Positions 18,294-29,410 of a stretch of 64,000 bases of DNA are shown one piece after another. The notes under the pieces are model-generated. The model saw only the letters and a list, made by a program, of their open reading frames with translations, made no database searches and was not told the origin of the DNA. The stretch's first letter is position 1; every line of letters starts with the position of its first letter. A program made the translations under genes and the position numbers. Source of the stretch: Arsenicicoccus piscis (lineage in GTDB: Bacteria > Actinomycetota > Actinomycetes > Actinomycetales > Dermatophilaceae); NCBI RefSeq assembly GCF_022568835.1, contig NZ_JAKZHV010000003.1, forward strand, positions 1 to 64,000, given 5' to 3'.

Positions 18294-18601
18294 AGCTCGC
18301 CCTGCTCGGCCGTGCCCGCCGGCAGCGGCGTCATGATCACCACGTCGACGGGCCCGGCCAGCAGTTCACCGGTGGCGGCCTGCAGAGCGGCCACGGCCTC
18401 GCCCCGCGAGTGCGCGTCCAGGTCCTCGCGGGTGGTCCACTTCTCGATCATCGTGACGGTGCCGTCCTCGGCATCGTGGATCGCGTAGAGCTCGCACCCG
18501 GGCTCGGCGTGCACGCCCGGCATCGTCTCGCGCAGGGCGGCGACGAGCTCGTCCTTGCGACCCTCCAACGGCGTGAACACGGCAGTGACGACGGCGGTCA
18601 T
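18290..18601 (-). CDS. Antibiotic biosynthesis monooxygenase (ABM) domain protein
   Basis: 103-residue ferredoxin-like alpha+beta domain of the YgiN/ABM family (quinol monooxygenase-like). Visible signs are the start AVVTAVFTPLEGRKDELVAAL, then EPGCELYAIHD, then VTMIEKWTTREDLDAHS and the closing beta strand VDVVIMTPL. Such proteins are small cofactor-free dimers that oxidise quinols or help in redox stress. It is divergent from the PopR/ClgR-like regulator with 63 bases between. Confidence 0.82.
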   Translation of the reverse strand: MTAVVTAVFTPLEGRKDELVAALRETMPGVHAEPGCELYAIHDAEDGTVTMIEKWTTREDLDAHSRGEAVAALQAATGELLAGPVDVVIMTPLPAGTAEQGEL

Positions 18602-18664
18602 GGCCGCAACACTCTCACGCCCCAGCGGGTCCCGCAGGGCGACGATCGGGCCTAGGGTGGCTGC

Positions 18665-18958
18665 ATGGGTGATGTCGTGCGTCTTCCCGCCCGCTCCCGC
18701 CGGGTCGAGCCGCTGTGGCGCGAGTGCGTGGGTGAGGTGGTCCGAGAGGAGCGCCTGGACCGTGGCGAGCGGATCACCGATGTCGCCGGCCGGGCCGGGG
18801 TCGCCCCGCAGTACCTCTCGGAGATCGAGCGGGGCCGCAAGGACCCGTCCTCGGAGGTGCTCGGCGCCGTCGCCGGAGCCCTGGAGCTCACGGTCACCGA
18901 GATCGCGCGCCGCGCCGCCGGACGGCTGGAGCGCGGCCCGATCTGCCTGGCCGCCTAG
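18665..18958 (+). CDS. XRE-family regulator, PopR/ClgR type, with C-terminal LAA
   Basis: 97-residue DNA-binding protein with one Cro/C1 helix-turn-helix (GERITDVAGRAGVAPQYLSE, then IERGRKDPSSEVLGAVAGAL). Its length and sequence fit the actinobacterial ClgR/PopR activators of clp genes. It ends in ICLAA. In Streptomyces, PopR and ClgR are themselves degraded by ClpP, and this depends on two terminal alanines; the same ending here suggests the same feedback (inference). It runs convergently into a ClpP pair with a 4-base overlap. An 11-base palindrome GCGGGTCCCGC sits at 18625-18635 in its upstream region and may be an operator. Confidence 0.85.
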   Translation: MGDVVRLPARSRRVEPLWRECVGEVVREERLDRGERITDVAGRAGVAPQYLSEIERGRKDPSSEVLGAVAGALELTVTEIARRAAGRLERGPICLAA

Positions 18959-19551
18959 CGCTCGCCGCGGGTCGTCATGATCGCGTCGATCACGCCGTAG
19001 TCCAAGGCGCGCTCTGCCGTGAGGATCAGGTCGCGCTCGGTGTCCTCGCGGATCTGCTCGCACGACCGTCCCGTGTGCCGGGCCAGGATCTCCTCCAGCA
19101 GGGTGCGCACCCGCTCGACCTCGTCGGCCTCGAGGATGAGGTCCGGGATGGCCCCACGCCCCTCCGCTGCCGGGGCATGGATCACGACCCGGCCGTGCGG
19201 CAGCATCGACCGGTGACCCGCCTCGCCCCCGGCGACCAGCACCGCGGCGGTCGATGCCGCCTCGCCGACGCACGTCGTGTGCACCTCGCACCGGACGAAC
19301 TGCATCGCGTCGTAGATCGCGAGCATCGCCGGGATCGAGCCTCCGGGCGAGTTGACGTAGAGCGCGATCGGCTGGTCCGGGCTCTCGGACTCCAGGTGGA
19401 TCAGCTGAGCGATCACGGTGTTGGCCACGCCATCGTCGATCCCGGTGCCCAGATAGATGATTCGCTCGGACAGCAGCCGTGAGTAGACGTCGACGGTGCG
19501 CTCCCCCTGGTTGGTCCGCGTCGTCACGTACGGGATCGGGTAGCTGCTCAT
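18955..19551 (-). CDS. clpP: ATP-dependent Clp protease proteolytic subunit (second of pair)
   Basis: 198-residue ClpP. The catalytic triad is complete: Ser100 in GEAASTAAVL, His125 in VVIHAPAAEG and Asp174 in DTERDLILTA. VNSPGGSIPAM is the oxyanion/substrate strand. Departures from the norm are GEAAS in place of the usual G.AASM and HAP in place of HQP. No clpX follows, unlike the housekeeping clpP1P2-clpX locus, so this looks like an accessory pair similar to Streptomyces clpP3P4. It is coupled to the upstream clpP by an ATGA overlap. Confidence 0.9.
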   Translation of the reverse strand: MSSYPIPYVTTRTNQGERTVDVYSRLLSERIIYLGTGIDDGVANTVIAQLIHLESESPDQPIALYVNSPGGSIPAMLAIYDAMQFVRCEVHTTCVGEAASTAAVLVAGGEAGHRSMLPHGRVVIHAPAAEGRGAIPDLILEADEVERVRTLLEEILARHTGRSCEQIREDTERDLILTAERALDYGVIDAIMTTRGER

Positions 19552-20180
19552 CGCGGCCCTCCGGCGAAACCCGTGCCGGCGCCCTTGCGCGCGGACGCGA
19601 GGACAGGATCCATCGTCGTGACGATGTGGTCCACGAAGCCGTAGTGCCGGGCCGCCTCGGCGTCGAACCAGCGGTCGCGGCGCGAGTCACGCTCTACGGT
19701 CTCGACGTCCTGGCCGGTGTCCTCTGCGACGAGCGACAGGACGGTGTCGCGCGTGTGCCGTAGATCGTCCGCCTGGATCGCGATGTCCATCGCCGTGCCG
19801 CCGATCCCCGCGGAGCCCTGGTGGAGCAGCACCTTGGAGTGCGGCATCGCGTAGCGCTTGCCCTTCGTCCCGGACGACAGCAGGAACTGCCCTGCGCTGT
19901 AAGCCATCCCGAGATTCACCGTGACGACGTCGCAGGCGACGGCACGCATGCAGTCGCGGATCGCGAGCATCCCGGGCACCGACCCACCCGGCGAGTTGAT
20001 GAGGAGCCGGATGTCGCTGTCAGCGTCCTGCGCCGCCAGCAGGAGCAGGCCGTTGCACAGCCGGTTGGAGTTCCAGTCCTCCAACGCCTCGCCGAGCAGC
20101 AGGGTGCGGCGCTGGAACAGCTCGCGATACAGGTCCTCGTCGAGCGTCCGGCCGGGTCTTGTCGTAGCGCCATCGTTCAT
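19548..20180 (-). CDS. clpP: ATP-dependent Clp protease proteolytic subunit (first of pair)
   Basis: 210-residue ClpP with Ser95 in GMAYSAGQFLL, His120 in VLLHQGSAGIGG and Asp169 in DSRRDRWFDA, so the triad is intact. The N-terminus (MNDGATTRPGRTLDEDLYRELFQRR) lacks the usual propeptide-like lead. The C-terminal tail of about 20 residues is Gly/Ala-rich. The two subunits probably form mixed rings, as known for actinobacterial ClpP pairs, working with a ClpX or ClpC chaperone encoded elsewhere. Expression is probably under the PopR/ClgR-like regulator at the other end of the pair. Confidence 0.9.
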   Translation of the reverse strand: MNDGATTRPGRTLDEDLYRELFQRRTLLLGEALEDWNSNRLCNGLLLLAAQDADSDIRLLINSPGGSVPGMLAIRDCMRAVACDVVTVNLGMAYSAGQFLLSSGTKGKRYAMPHSKVLLHQGSAGIGGTAMDIAIQADDLRHTRDTVLSLVAEDTGQDVETVERDSRRDRWFDAEAARHYGFVDHIVTTMDPVLASARKGAGTGFAGGPR

Positions 20181-20194
20181 GTCCTCAGCGTGCG

Positions 20195-20204
20195 CCTGCG
20201 CAGG
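20195..20204. promoter_or_regulatory. Palindrome upstream of the clpP pair
   Basis: CCTGCGCAGG, a perfect 10-base palindrome, lies 15 bases upstream of the first clpP start in a GCG/CGC-rich context (GTGCGCCTGCGCAGGAGCG). ClgR-type boxes are built from CGC and GCG half-sites, but the spacing here is not a clean match. It is a candidate operator only. Confidence 0.3.
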
Positions 20205-20275
20205 AGCGTGGTCGGGCCGGTGCTGCTCTGAGCAGCGCGGCTCAGGGCAGCGCGCCCCGACAAGGACCCCACCTC

Positions 20276-20304
20276 TTGTCGACCCTCAGGCAGCCTGCTA
20301 CCGT
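20276..20304 (+). promoter_or_regulatory. Candidate promoter of the beta-glucoside operon
   Basis: TTGTCG (20276-20281) and TACCGT (20299-20304) are separated by 17 bases. They fit the TTGNNN / TANNNT pattern of actinobacterial vegetative promoters. Transcription would start near 20311, just before the antiterminator RNA element. Confidence 0.5.
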
Positions 20305-20323
20305 TGAACCGGAACCAACCACA

Positions 20324-20352
20324 GGATTGTGACTCGGCAACGAGGCAAGACC
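20324..20352 (+). promoter_or_regulatory. Ribonucleic antiterminator (RAT) for a BglG/LicT-type protein
   Basis: 29-base leader segment with the RAT consensus: it starts GGATTGTGACTCGGC and ends AACGAGGCAAGACC. The conserved GGATTGT and GGCAARACC flanks can fold into the bulged stem-loop bound by CAT domains. Its last bases overlap the left arm of the terminator at 20347-20390, so RAT and terminator folding are mutually exclusive. The cognate antiterminator is presumably the gene at 23846-24690. Confidence 0.88.
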
Positions 20353-20390
20353 TGAGACCGCACGAGGGTGCGTCGTCTCGGGTCTTTTTT
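20347..20390 (+). terminator. Leader terminator of the beta-glucoside operon
   Basis: A stem made of AAGACCTGAGAC and its near-complement GTCTCGGGTCTT with one G-U pair, extended by GCAC/GTGC in the loop and followed by six T. It is a Rho-independent terminator 34 bases before the EIIBCA start. It would stop transcription unless the RAT is held open by protein. Confidence 0.88.
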
Positions 20391-20423
20391 GTTGCCCGGG
20401 TCCCCGAGAAGTCAGGGACGACA

Positions 20424-23841
<3,418 letters not shown>

Positions 23842-23845
23842 CCCC

Positions 23846-24690
23846 GTGAAGGTCGTGCGCGTCTTCAACAACAACGTCGTGCTGGCGCAGGATGCCGGTG
23901 GCGGCGAGGTTGTGCTGACCGGGCGCGGGCTGGGCTTCCAGCCCGCCCCGGTCAGCAGGTCGACCCGGCCAAGATCGTGCAGACCTTCGCCCCGACGGAC
24001 GGTCGCGAGCCCGGCGCGCTCGGTGCGCTGCTCGCCGAGATCCCGCCCGAGCACATCGCACTCGCGCAGGAGGCGCTCGCCGAGGTCGGGGACGCCGCCG
24101 GGTCCAGGACGCTCGTCGCGCTCGCCGACCACCTCAGCTTTGCGATCAAGCGGCACCGGCGGGGCCTGCAGCTGGAGTACCCGCTGCAGGCCGAGGTGGC
24201 GCACCTGTATCCCGACGAGCTGGCGCGGGCCCGACGCATCCTCGCGGTGGTCAACCGCCGGCTCGACGCCCAGCACACGCCGCAGCTGCCGAGCGCCGAG
24301 GCGGTGCCGATCGCCCTGCACCTGGTCAACGCCGGCTTCGCCACGGGCGACCTGTCGTTGACCTACACCATGACCGGCGTGCTGGGTCAGCTCTTCGAGG
24401 TCGTCGAGCAGACCTACGGCCGGTCGTTCGACACGTCCGACGTCAACGCGGCGCGGTTCATCACCCACCTGCGCTACTTCTTCGTCCGGGCGCGCACCGG
24501 ACGCCAGCTGCACGACGGGCAGCTCGCGTTCGGCACCGCCATGCGCACGGCCTACCCGGAGGCGTGTGCGTGCGCGTTGCGCCTGCGCGCCGTCCTCGAG
24601 CTGCGCCTCGACCATCCCGTGAGCGAGGACGAGGTCACCTACCTGACGATGCACGTCGCCCGGCTCACCACGCCGGACCGCGACGGCTGA
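23846..24690 (+). pseudogene. BglG/LicT-type transcription antiterminator, frameshifted in the RNA-binding domain
   Basis: Begins with GTG: VKVVRVFNNNVVLAQDAGGG is a clear CAT RNA-binding domain. After GRGLGFQ (about residue 32) the frame is lost. The expected continuation (ARPGQQVDPAKIVQTF and on) lies in the next frame, so one G is missing at about 23941. The rest is complete: PRD1 with His in LADHLSFAIKR and VPIALHLVNA, and PRD2 with His in ITHLRYFFVR and YLTMHVARL. These are the PTS-phosphorylated sites. If the deletion is real the protein cannot bind the RAT at 20324, and the operon should stay off. If it is a sequencing error the gene is normal (281 codons). Confidence 0.85.
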
Positions 24691-24727
24691 TCCCCCCTCA
24701 GCTCCCCACCGCCCCGAGAGGAATCCC

Positions 24728-25549
24728 GTGCCCACGCCCCGCACCGGTCCGTACGCCCTGATGGCCTTCGACATCGACGGCACCCTGCTCACCCGCGAGG
24801 GGACGATCTCGCCGCGGACCCGGGCGGCGATCGACGCGGCCCGAGCGTCGGGCCTGGTGATGATGCTGGCGTCCGGCCGCCCGGAGGCCGGGCTGCGCCA
24901 CCTCGCCGAGCGTCTGGAGCTGGACACCGACGGGCTGATCCTGGCTCCCTGCAACGGATCTCGGGTACTCCGGGCCGACACCGGCGAGGTGCTCGGCGAG
25001 GTGACGCTCGGCAAGGACGTTGCGGACGAGGTCTACCGGACGGTGAGCGACCTGCCGGTCGCGCTGATGATCGACGACGGCCCGGTGCTCTACGCGAACG
25101 ACCCGGAGGGCGTCAACGTGCCCGGCGAGGCGAAGGCCAACGGCATGGAGCTGCGGATCGTCCCAGACCTCGCCGAGCTGGACCTCGATCCGCTGAAGAT
25201 CCTGATGAGCACCTCCGCCGAGGCCATGGTCGAGGTCGAGCCGGTGGTCCGGCAGCGCCTCGACGGGCTCGGCGAGCTTGCGCGGTCGGCCCCGATCTAC
25301 CTCGAGCTCACCGCGAAGGGCTCGCACAAGGGACGGGCCCTCGAGAGTGCCTGCGCCGCGCTGGGTGTCCCGCTGTCGGCGTCGATCGCGTTCGGGGACA
25401 ACGAGAACGACCTCACCATGCTGGCCGCCGCCGGGCACGGGGTGGCGATGGGCAACGCGACTCCCAACGCCCTCGCCGCGGCCGACGAGGTCACCGCCTC
25501 GCACCAGGACGACGGCATCGCCCTGGTGCTGGAGCGCGTGCTGGCCTGA
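24728..25549 (+). CDS. HAD-superfamily sugar phosphatase (Cof type)
   Basis: 273-residue HAD hydrolase. Motif I is FDIDGTLLTREG, motif II lies in MLASGRPE, the Lys of motif III in ELTAKGSHKGRAL and motif IV in FGDNENDLTML. The C2B cap between motifs II and III marks the Cof/YbiV group, which dephosphorylates sugar phosphates and similar metabolites. GTG start with GAGAGG upstream. It lies 38 bases after the antiterminator gene, so it is probably the last gene of the beta-glucoside operon and may relieve sugar-phosphate stress. Confidence 0.88.
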   Translation: MPTPRTGPYALMAFDIDGTLLTREGTISPRTRAAIDAARASGLVMMLASGRPEAGLRHLAERLELDTDGLILAPCNGSRVLRADTGEVLGEVTLGKDVADEVYRTVSDLPVALMIDDGPVLYANDPEGVNVPGEAKANGMELRIVPDLAELDLDPLKILMSTSAEAMVEVEPVVRQRLDGLGELARSAPIYLELTAKGSHKGRALESACAALGVPLSASIAFGDNENDLTMLAAAGHGVAMGNATPNALAAADEVTASHQDDGIALVLERVLA

Positions 25550-25656
25550 TGGCCCGATAGGTCCACCAGGGTGACCCGACACGCATGGCCCATCCCTCTC
25601 GGTCTACGGTGGGCGTCCGCGCGATCGGGGGATCGCGCCTGACGCAAGGGGAAATC

Positions 25657-25986
25657 ATGAAGCGACGCCTCATCTCGTCCGCCGCCGCCCTCGCCGCCGC
25701 GCTGGCCGTGCCGGTGATCACCGCACCAGCCGCGAGCGCGGACGGCAAGGCCAGCATCTACAACTGCTCGAGCCGCACGATGACCTCCGACCAGCGCAGC
25801 CTGTCCGTGGTGTGCAACCCGGCCGGCACGATCTACCGCTTCGAGGTGCAGTGCTCCTGGTACAGCGCCGGACAGGGCGGCTCCTACTGGGTGTCGTCGC
25901 CCTGGACCAAGGACGGGTCGCGCGCGACCGCCAGCTGCGGCAGCGCCTACGTGACCGGAGTCGGCGCCACCGTCTACTACCGTTAG
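25657..25986 (+). CDS. Small secreted protein with four cysteines
   Basis: 109-residue protein with a Sec signal peptide (MKRRLISSAAALAAALAVPV) and a likely AxA cleavage at APAASA. The mature part is about 75 residues with four Cys (YNCSS, VVCNP, QCSWY, ASCGS), probably two disulfides, and is rich in Ser, Tyr and Gly. No family is recognised. The ATG has AAGGGGAA upstream. A bacteriocin, protease inhibitor or matrix protein would all fit the size, but nothing decides between them. Confidence 0.7.
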   Translation: MKRRLISSAAALAAALAVPVITAPAASADGKASIYNCSSRTMTSDQRSLSVVCNPAGTIYRFEVQCSWYSAGQGGSYWVSSPWTKDGSRATASCGSAYVTGVGATVYYR

Positions 25987-26007
25987 CCTCGACTCGAGGA
26001 GGACGTC

Positions 26008-26325
26008 ATGATCTTCATCTGCGTGAAGTGGCCCGTGAAGCCGGAGTTCGCCGACCGGTGGGTCGAGCTGACGCGGGACTTCACCGAGGCCACCCGGGCC
26101 GAGCCGGGCAACCTCTTCTTCCAGTGGTCCCGCAGCGTCGACGACCCGACCGAGTTCGTGCTGATCGAGGCGTTCAAGGACGACGCCGCGGAGGCGCACG
26201 TCACGTCGCCGCACTTCCGCGAGGCTCAGGACGAGCTGCCGCAGTACCTCACCAGCACGCCCAAGGTGCGCAACGTGCGGATGGACGGCGACCACTGGGA
26301 CGAGCTGAGCGAGTTCGAGGTCTGA
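26008..26325 (+). CDS. Antibiotic biosynthesis monooxygenase (quinol monooxygenase-like)
   Basis: 105-residue YgiN/ABM-fold protein. Family signs are MIFICVKWPVKPEFADRWVE, then EPGNLFFQWSRSVDDPTEF, then VLIEAFKDDAAEAHVTSPHF. GAGGAGG lies before the ATG. It is the second ABM protein in the window, and the two differ clearly in sequence. Neighbouring genes do not suggest a substrate. Its stop is 6 bases from the stop of the convergent SRPBCC gene. Confidence 0.85.
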   Translation: MIFICVKWPVKPEFADRWVELTRDFTEATRAEPGNLFFQWSRSVDDPTEFVLIEAFKDDAAEAHVTSPHFREAQDELPQYLTSTPKVRNVRMDGDHWDELSEFEV

Positions 26326-26328
26326 GAC

Positions 26329-26826
26329 TCAGGCCGACTTGGCGAGGAACTCGTCGATCTGGTTGATGGCCAACGTCGCTCCCTCCTCCATGCCCATGTC
26401 GAGGACGGTCTGCAGCGCCTCCGCCGAGTCGTAGACCGTGCTGCTCGTCAGGCGGGTGCCACCGTCGACCGCCTCGAAGCGGTAGACGTTGTGCGAGACC
26501 GGAAGGTCCTCGTTGGGGGTGAAGTCGTCGTGGGCGAAGCCGTCGTCGAAGGTGAACGAGCGCGGCTCGTCGACCTCCTTGATCTGCCACCAGCCCGAGA
26601 AGCGCTCTCCCGCAGGGCCGGTCATGTAGTAGAGGCTGCGCGAGCCGGGTGCGAGGTCGTGCTCAGCGAAGGTCGCGGGGTGCGAGGGCGGGCCCCAGAC
26701 CTGCTCGAGCTGGCGCGGGTCGGCGTAGAGCGCCCACACCCGCTCCACGGGCGCGGCGAACTCGGCCGTGATGGTGATCTCGCGGGCGTCCAGGTCCTTG
26801 GTGATGTCGATGACAGGCACGGTCAT
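26329..26826 (-). CDS. SRPBCC (AHSA1-type) domain protein
   Basis: 165-residue START/Bet v1-like protein of the AHSA1 subgroup, marked by TAEFAAPVERVWALYADPRQL, WWQIKEVDEPRSFTFDDGF and the C-terminal helix ATLAINQIDEFLAKS. Its start overlaps the ArsR stop as ATGA, so the two form the common ArsR-SRPBCC operon. Such proteins bind hydrophobic ligands, and many are partners of the linked repressor. The ligand is unknown. Confidence 0.88.
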   Translation of the reverse strand: MTVPVIDITKDLDAREITITAEFAAPVERVWALYADPRQLEQVWGPPSHPATFAEHDLAPGSRSLYYMTGPAGERFSGWWQIKEVDEPRSFTFDDGFAHDDFTPNEDLPVSHNVYRFEAVDGGTRLTSSTVYDSAEALQTVLDMGMEEGATLAINQIDEFLAKSA

Positions 26827-27185
26827 GATCCTTTCGGGGTGATCTCTGGGTCGTCTGGATTGTCTTGGGACAGAAGCAGATCGATGCGATCGATGCGACC
26901 GCGCCAGACGGCCTCGAGCTCGTCGAGCATCGACGCGACCGAGCGCACCGCCGCGACGTCGCCGCTGGCCAGCTGCTCGCGACCTTGACGTCGCTTGGTC
27001 AGCAGGCCGGCTCGCTCGAGCACGGCGACGTGCTTCTGGACCGCGGCGAAGCTCATGTCATAGCGCGCCGCGAGCGTGCTGACCGAGTGCTCCCCGGCGA
27101 GGACGCGGCGCAGGATGTCACGCCGGGTCCGGTCGGAGAGAGCGTGGAAGAGGGCGTCGGCCCGGTCCTCGCTGCTCTCGTTCAT
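26823..27185 (-). CDS. ArsR family transcriptional regulator
   Basis: 120-residue winged-helix repressor with DALFHALSDRTRRDILRRVL and the recognition helix in DMSFAAVQKHVAVLERAGL. It has no metal-binding Cys cluster, as in SdpR-like members paired with SRPBCC proteins. The ATG at 27185 is chosen; the frame extends to a TTG at 27200 that lies within the operator. It is divergent from the MmpL transporter at 27298 and shares a palindrome with it. Confidence 0.88.
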   Translation of the reverse strand: MNESSEDRADALFHALSDRTRRDILRRVLAGEHSVSTLAARYDMSFAAVQKHVAVLERAGLLTKRRQGREQLASGDVAAVRSVASMLDELEAVWRGRIDRIDLLLSQDNPDDPEITPKGS

Positions 27186-27195
27186 GAGTCGAACA

Positions 27196-27213
27196 TACAA
27201 CTACTTGGTTGTA
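27196..27213. promoter_or_regulatory. Putative ArsR operator
   Basis: Perfect inverted repeat TACAAC-N6-GTTGTA, 11 bases upstream of the ArsR ATG, in the 112-base gap to the divergent MmpL gene. The CAAC/GTTG arms are the form usually seen for ArsR repressors paired with SRPBCC proteins. It probably controls both directions. Confidence 0.65.
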
Positions 27214-27297
27214 CGTTGTCAAGACCCTGCCGAGAATCCACCGAAAGGTGGAGGTCGGCCGGTGGGATCGATCGGCGTCCGCGAGGACCGTAGAACC

Positions 27298-29364
27298 ATG
27301 CCCACCACCACGCTCTTCACCCGGCGGATCGCCGCCCTCGTGCTGCTGCTCTCCCTGCTCGTCGCGGGCGGGACCATGGCGGCGTTCTCGGACGCGACCC
27401 CGCCACCGCGCGGGTCGGGGGCGCCCGTGGCGTCCGAGTCCGCCCGCGCCGACGCGCTGGCCGCCCGGCTGCCGGGCCACGACGTGCAGACGTTGGTGCT
27501 CGTCGCCACCCGTGCGGACGGTGGTCCCCTGACCCCGACCGAGCTGTCCCAGCTGACCACGCTCGGTCGCGAGGTCGGTGCGGGGACCGGCCACGGCGCC
27601 TCGCCCGCGATCGGCTCGAAGGACGGCAAGGCGGCCACCGTCATGGTGCCCGTCGAGGTGAGCGGCGGCTCCAGCCAAGCCAGCTCGGTCGTCAAGAGCG
27701 TGCGTGCCGCCGTCGCGGCGGACGCGCCCGCGGGTGTCGACGTGCAGGTCACCGGCGGTCCGGCGTTCGGCGTAGACATCGCGTCGGCGTTCGACGGCGC
27801 GGACCTGCGGTTGCTGCTCGTCACGGTCGGGATCGTCGCGCTGCTGCTGCTCCTCACCTACCGCTCCCCGATCCTCTGGCTGGCGCCGCTGACCGTCGTC
27901 GGCATCGCCGACCAGGTGGCCGCGAAGGTCACCGCGGCGCTCGGCACCGCCTGGTCGCTGGAGTTCGACTCCGGCATCGTGAGCGTCCTCGTCTTCGGCG
28001 CCGGCACGAACTACGCGCTGCTGCTCGTCTCCCGCTACCGCGAGGAGCTGCACCGCCACCCCGACCACCGCACCGCGATGCGCATCGCCTGGCGCGAGTC
28101 GCTGCCCGCCATCGTCGCGAGCAACCTCACCGTGGTGCTGGCCCTGCTCACCCTGACGTTCGCCGTCATCCCGGGGACGCGCGGCCTCGGCGTGACGTCC
28201 GCGGTCGGTCTACTCATCGCGCTGGTGGCCGTGCTCGTCGCTCTCCCAGCGGTGCTCGTGCTCTGCGGCCGAGGGATCTTCTGGCCGTTCGTGCCACGCT
28301 TCGACGAATCCAGCCCAACGGCGTTGCGCACCAACCTCTTCGGCCGGGTAGCCCGCGGCGTGGTGCGTCGACCGGCCACGGTCCTCGGTGTTGCCCTCGC
28401 GGGACTGGCCCTCATGGTCACCGGCCTGGTCGGCACCAGCGTCGGACTGAGCCAGACCGAGAAGTTCCGGGTGCCGAGCGAGTCCGCGGCCGGGCTGGAG
28501 ACGCTCGCCGCGCACTTCCCCGCGGGTGAGGCTGCGCCGCTCCAGGTGCTGACGCCCACCGCAAGCGCGACCGAGGTCGCCTCGGCTCTGCGCAGCACGC
28601 CCGGGGTGGCCTCCGTGCGCCCCGGCGCCGCGGGTGAGGTCGACGGACGGTCGTGGACGACGATCAGCGTCACGGGCACCCCAGCGCCGGGCACGGCAGC
28701 GGGCCGTGCGCTCGTCGCCGACGCGCGGACCGCGGCGCACGCGGCCTCATCCGGCCAGGCGCTCGTCGGCGGCAGCCAGGCGACCGACGTGGACAGCCGT
28801 GCGGGCGCCGACCACGACCTGCTGCTCGTCGCCCCGCTCGTGCTCGCCGTCAGCGGCCTGACCCTGGCCGTCCTGCTGCGTTCGCTCGTCGCGCCGGTGC
28901 TGCTGCTCACCATCAACTGCCTCAGCTCGCTCGCCGCTCTCGGGGCCGGCGCCTGGGTCGGCCGCACGTTCTTCGGGTTCGAGGCGCTGGACAAGCCCGT
29001 GCCGCTGCTCGCCTTCCTCTTCCTCGTGGCGCTCGGCATCGACTACACGATCTTCCTGGTGCATCGGGCTCGCTCCGAGGCTCGCGACCACGGCACGCGC
29101 GACGGCATGGTCCGCGCGGTCGCCGCGACCGGTGGGGTGATCACGTCGGCCGGGATCGTGCTGGCCGCGGTCTTCGCCGCTCTCGGTGTGCTGCCGCTCG
29201 TGACACTCGGCCAGCTCGGTCTGATCGTCGGGCTCGGCGTGCTGATCGACACCTTCGTCGTGCGCACGATCGTCGTGCCAGCGGTGTTCGCGGTGCTCGG
29301 CGACCGCATCTGGTGGCCCGGTGGCGCACCTCGCCTGTCCCGTCAGCCGCACCCGGCGCAGTAG
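27298..29364 (+). CDS. MMPL/RND-family transporter
   Basis: 688-residue MmpL-type transporter with two repeats. Porter loop 1 spans about 35-200 and loop 2 about 400-530. The conserved proton-relay regions read GAGTNYALLLVSRYREE in repeat 1, where the usual Asp is Asn, and ALGIDYTIFLVHRARSE in repeat 2, where Asp is kept. The Asp-to-Asn change in repeat 1 is worth noting because the first MmpL in the window (5310-7331) has Asp at both places. GAGGA precedes the ATG. Control by the divergent ArsR protein is likely. A kinase gene begins 46 bases downstream. Confidence 0.88.
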   Translation: MPTTTLFTRRIAALVLLLSLLVAGGTMAAFSDATPPPRGSGAPVASESARADALAARLPGHDVQTLVLVATRADGGPLTPTELSQLTTLGREVGAGTGHGASPAIGSKDGKAATVMVPVEVSGGSSQASSVVKSVRAAVAADAPAGVDVQVTGGPAFGVDIASAFDGADLRLLLVTVGIVALLLLLTYRSPILWLAPLTVVGIADQVAAKVTAALGTAWSLEFDSGIVSVLVFGAGTNYALLLVSRYREELHRHPDHRTAMRIAWRESLPAIVASNLTVVLALLTLTFAVIPGTRGLGVTSAVGLLIALVAVLVALPAVLVLCGRGIFWPFVPRFDESSPTALRTNLFGRVARGVVRRPATVLGVALAGLALMVTGLVGTSVGLSQTEKFRVPSESAAGLETLAAHFPAGEAAPLQVLTPTASATEVASALRSTPGVASVRPGAAGEVDGRSWTTISVTGTPAPGTAAGRALVADARTAAHAASSGQALVGGSQATDVDSRAGADHDLLLVAPLVLAVSGLTLAVLLRSLVAPVLLLTINCLSSLAALGAGAWVGRTFFGFEALDKPVPLLAFLFLVALGIDYTIFLVHRARSEARDHGTRDGMVRAVAATGGVITSAGIVLAAVFAALGVLPLVTLGQLGLIVGLGVLIDTFVVRTIVVPAVFAVLGDRIWWPGGAPRLSRQPHPAQ

Positions 29365-29410
29365 CGTCGTGCTCGTGCATCCCGCTCGCGCCGGTCGTGT
29401 CGTCTCCTCG

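Noticed and set aside
20301..20320. GAACCGGAACC in the beta-glucoside leader as another LacI operator
   Set aside because: It matches only half of the GAACCGGTTC palindrome seen at 58249 and 58283.
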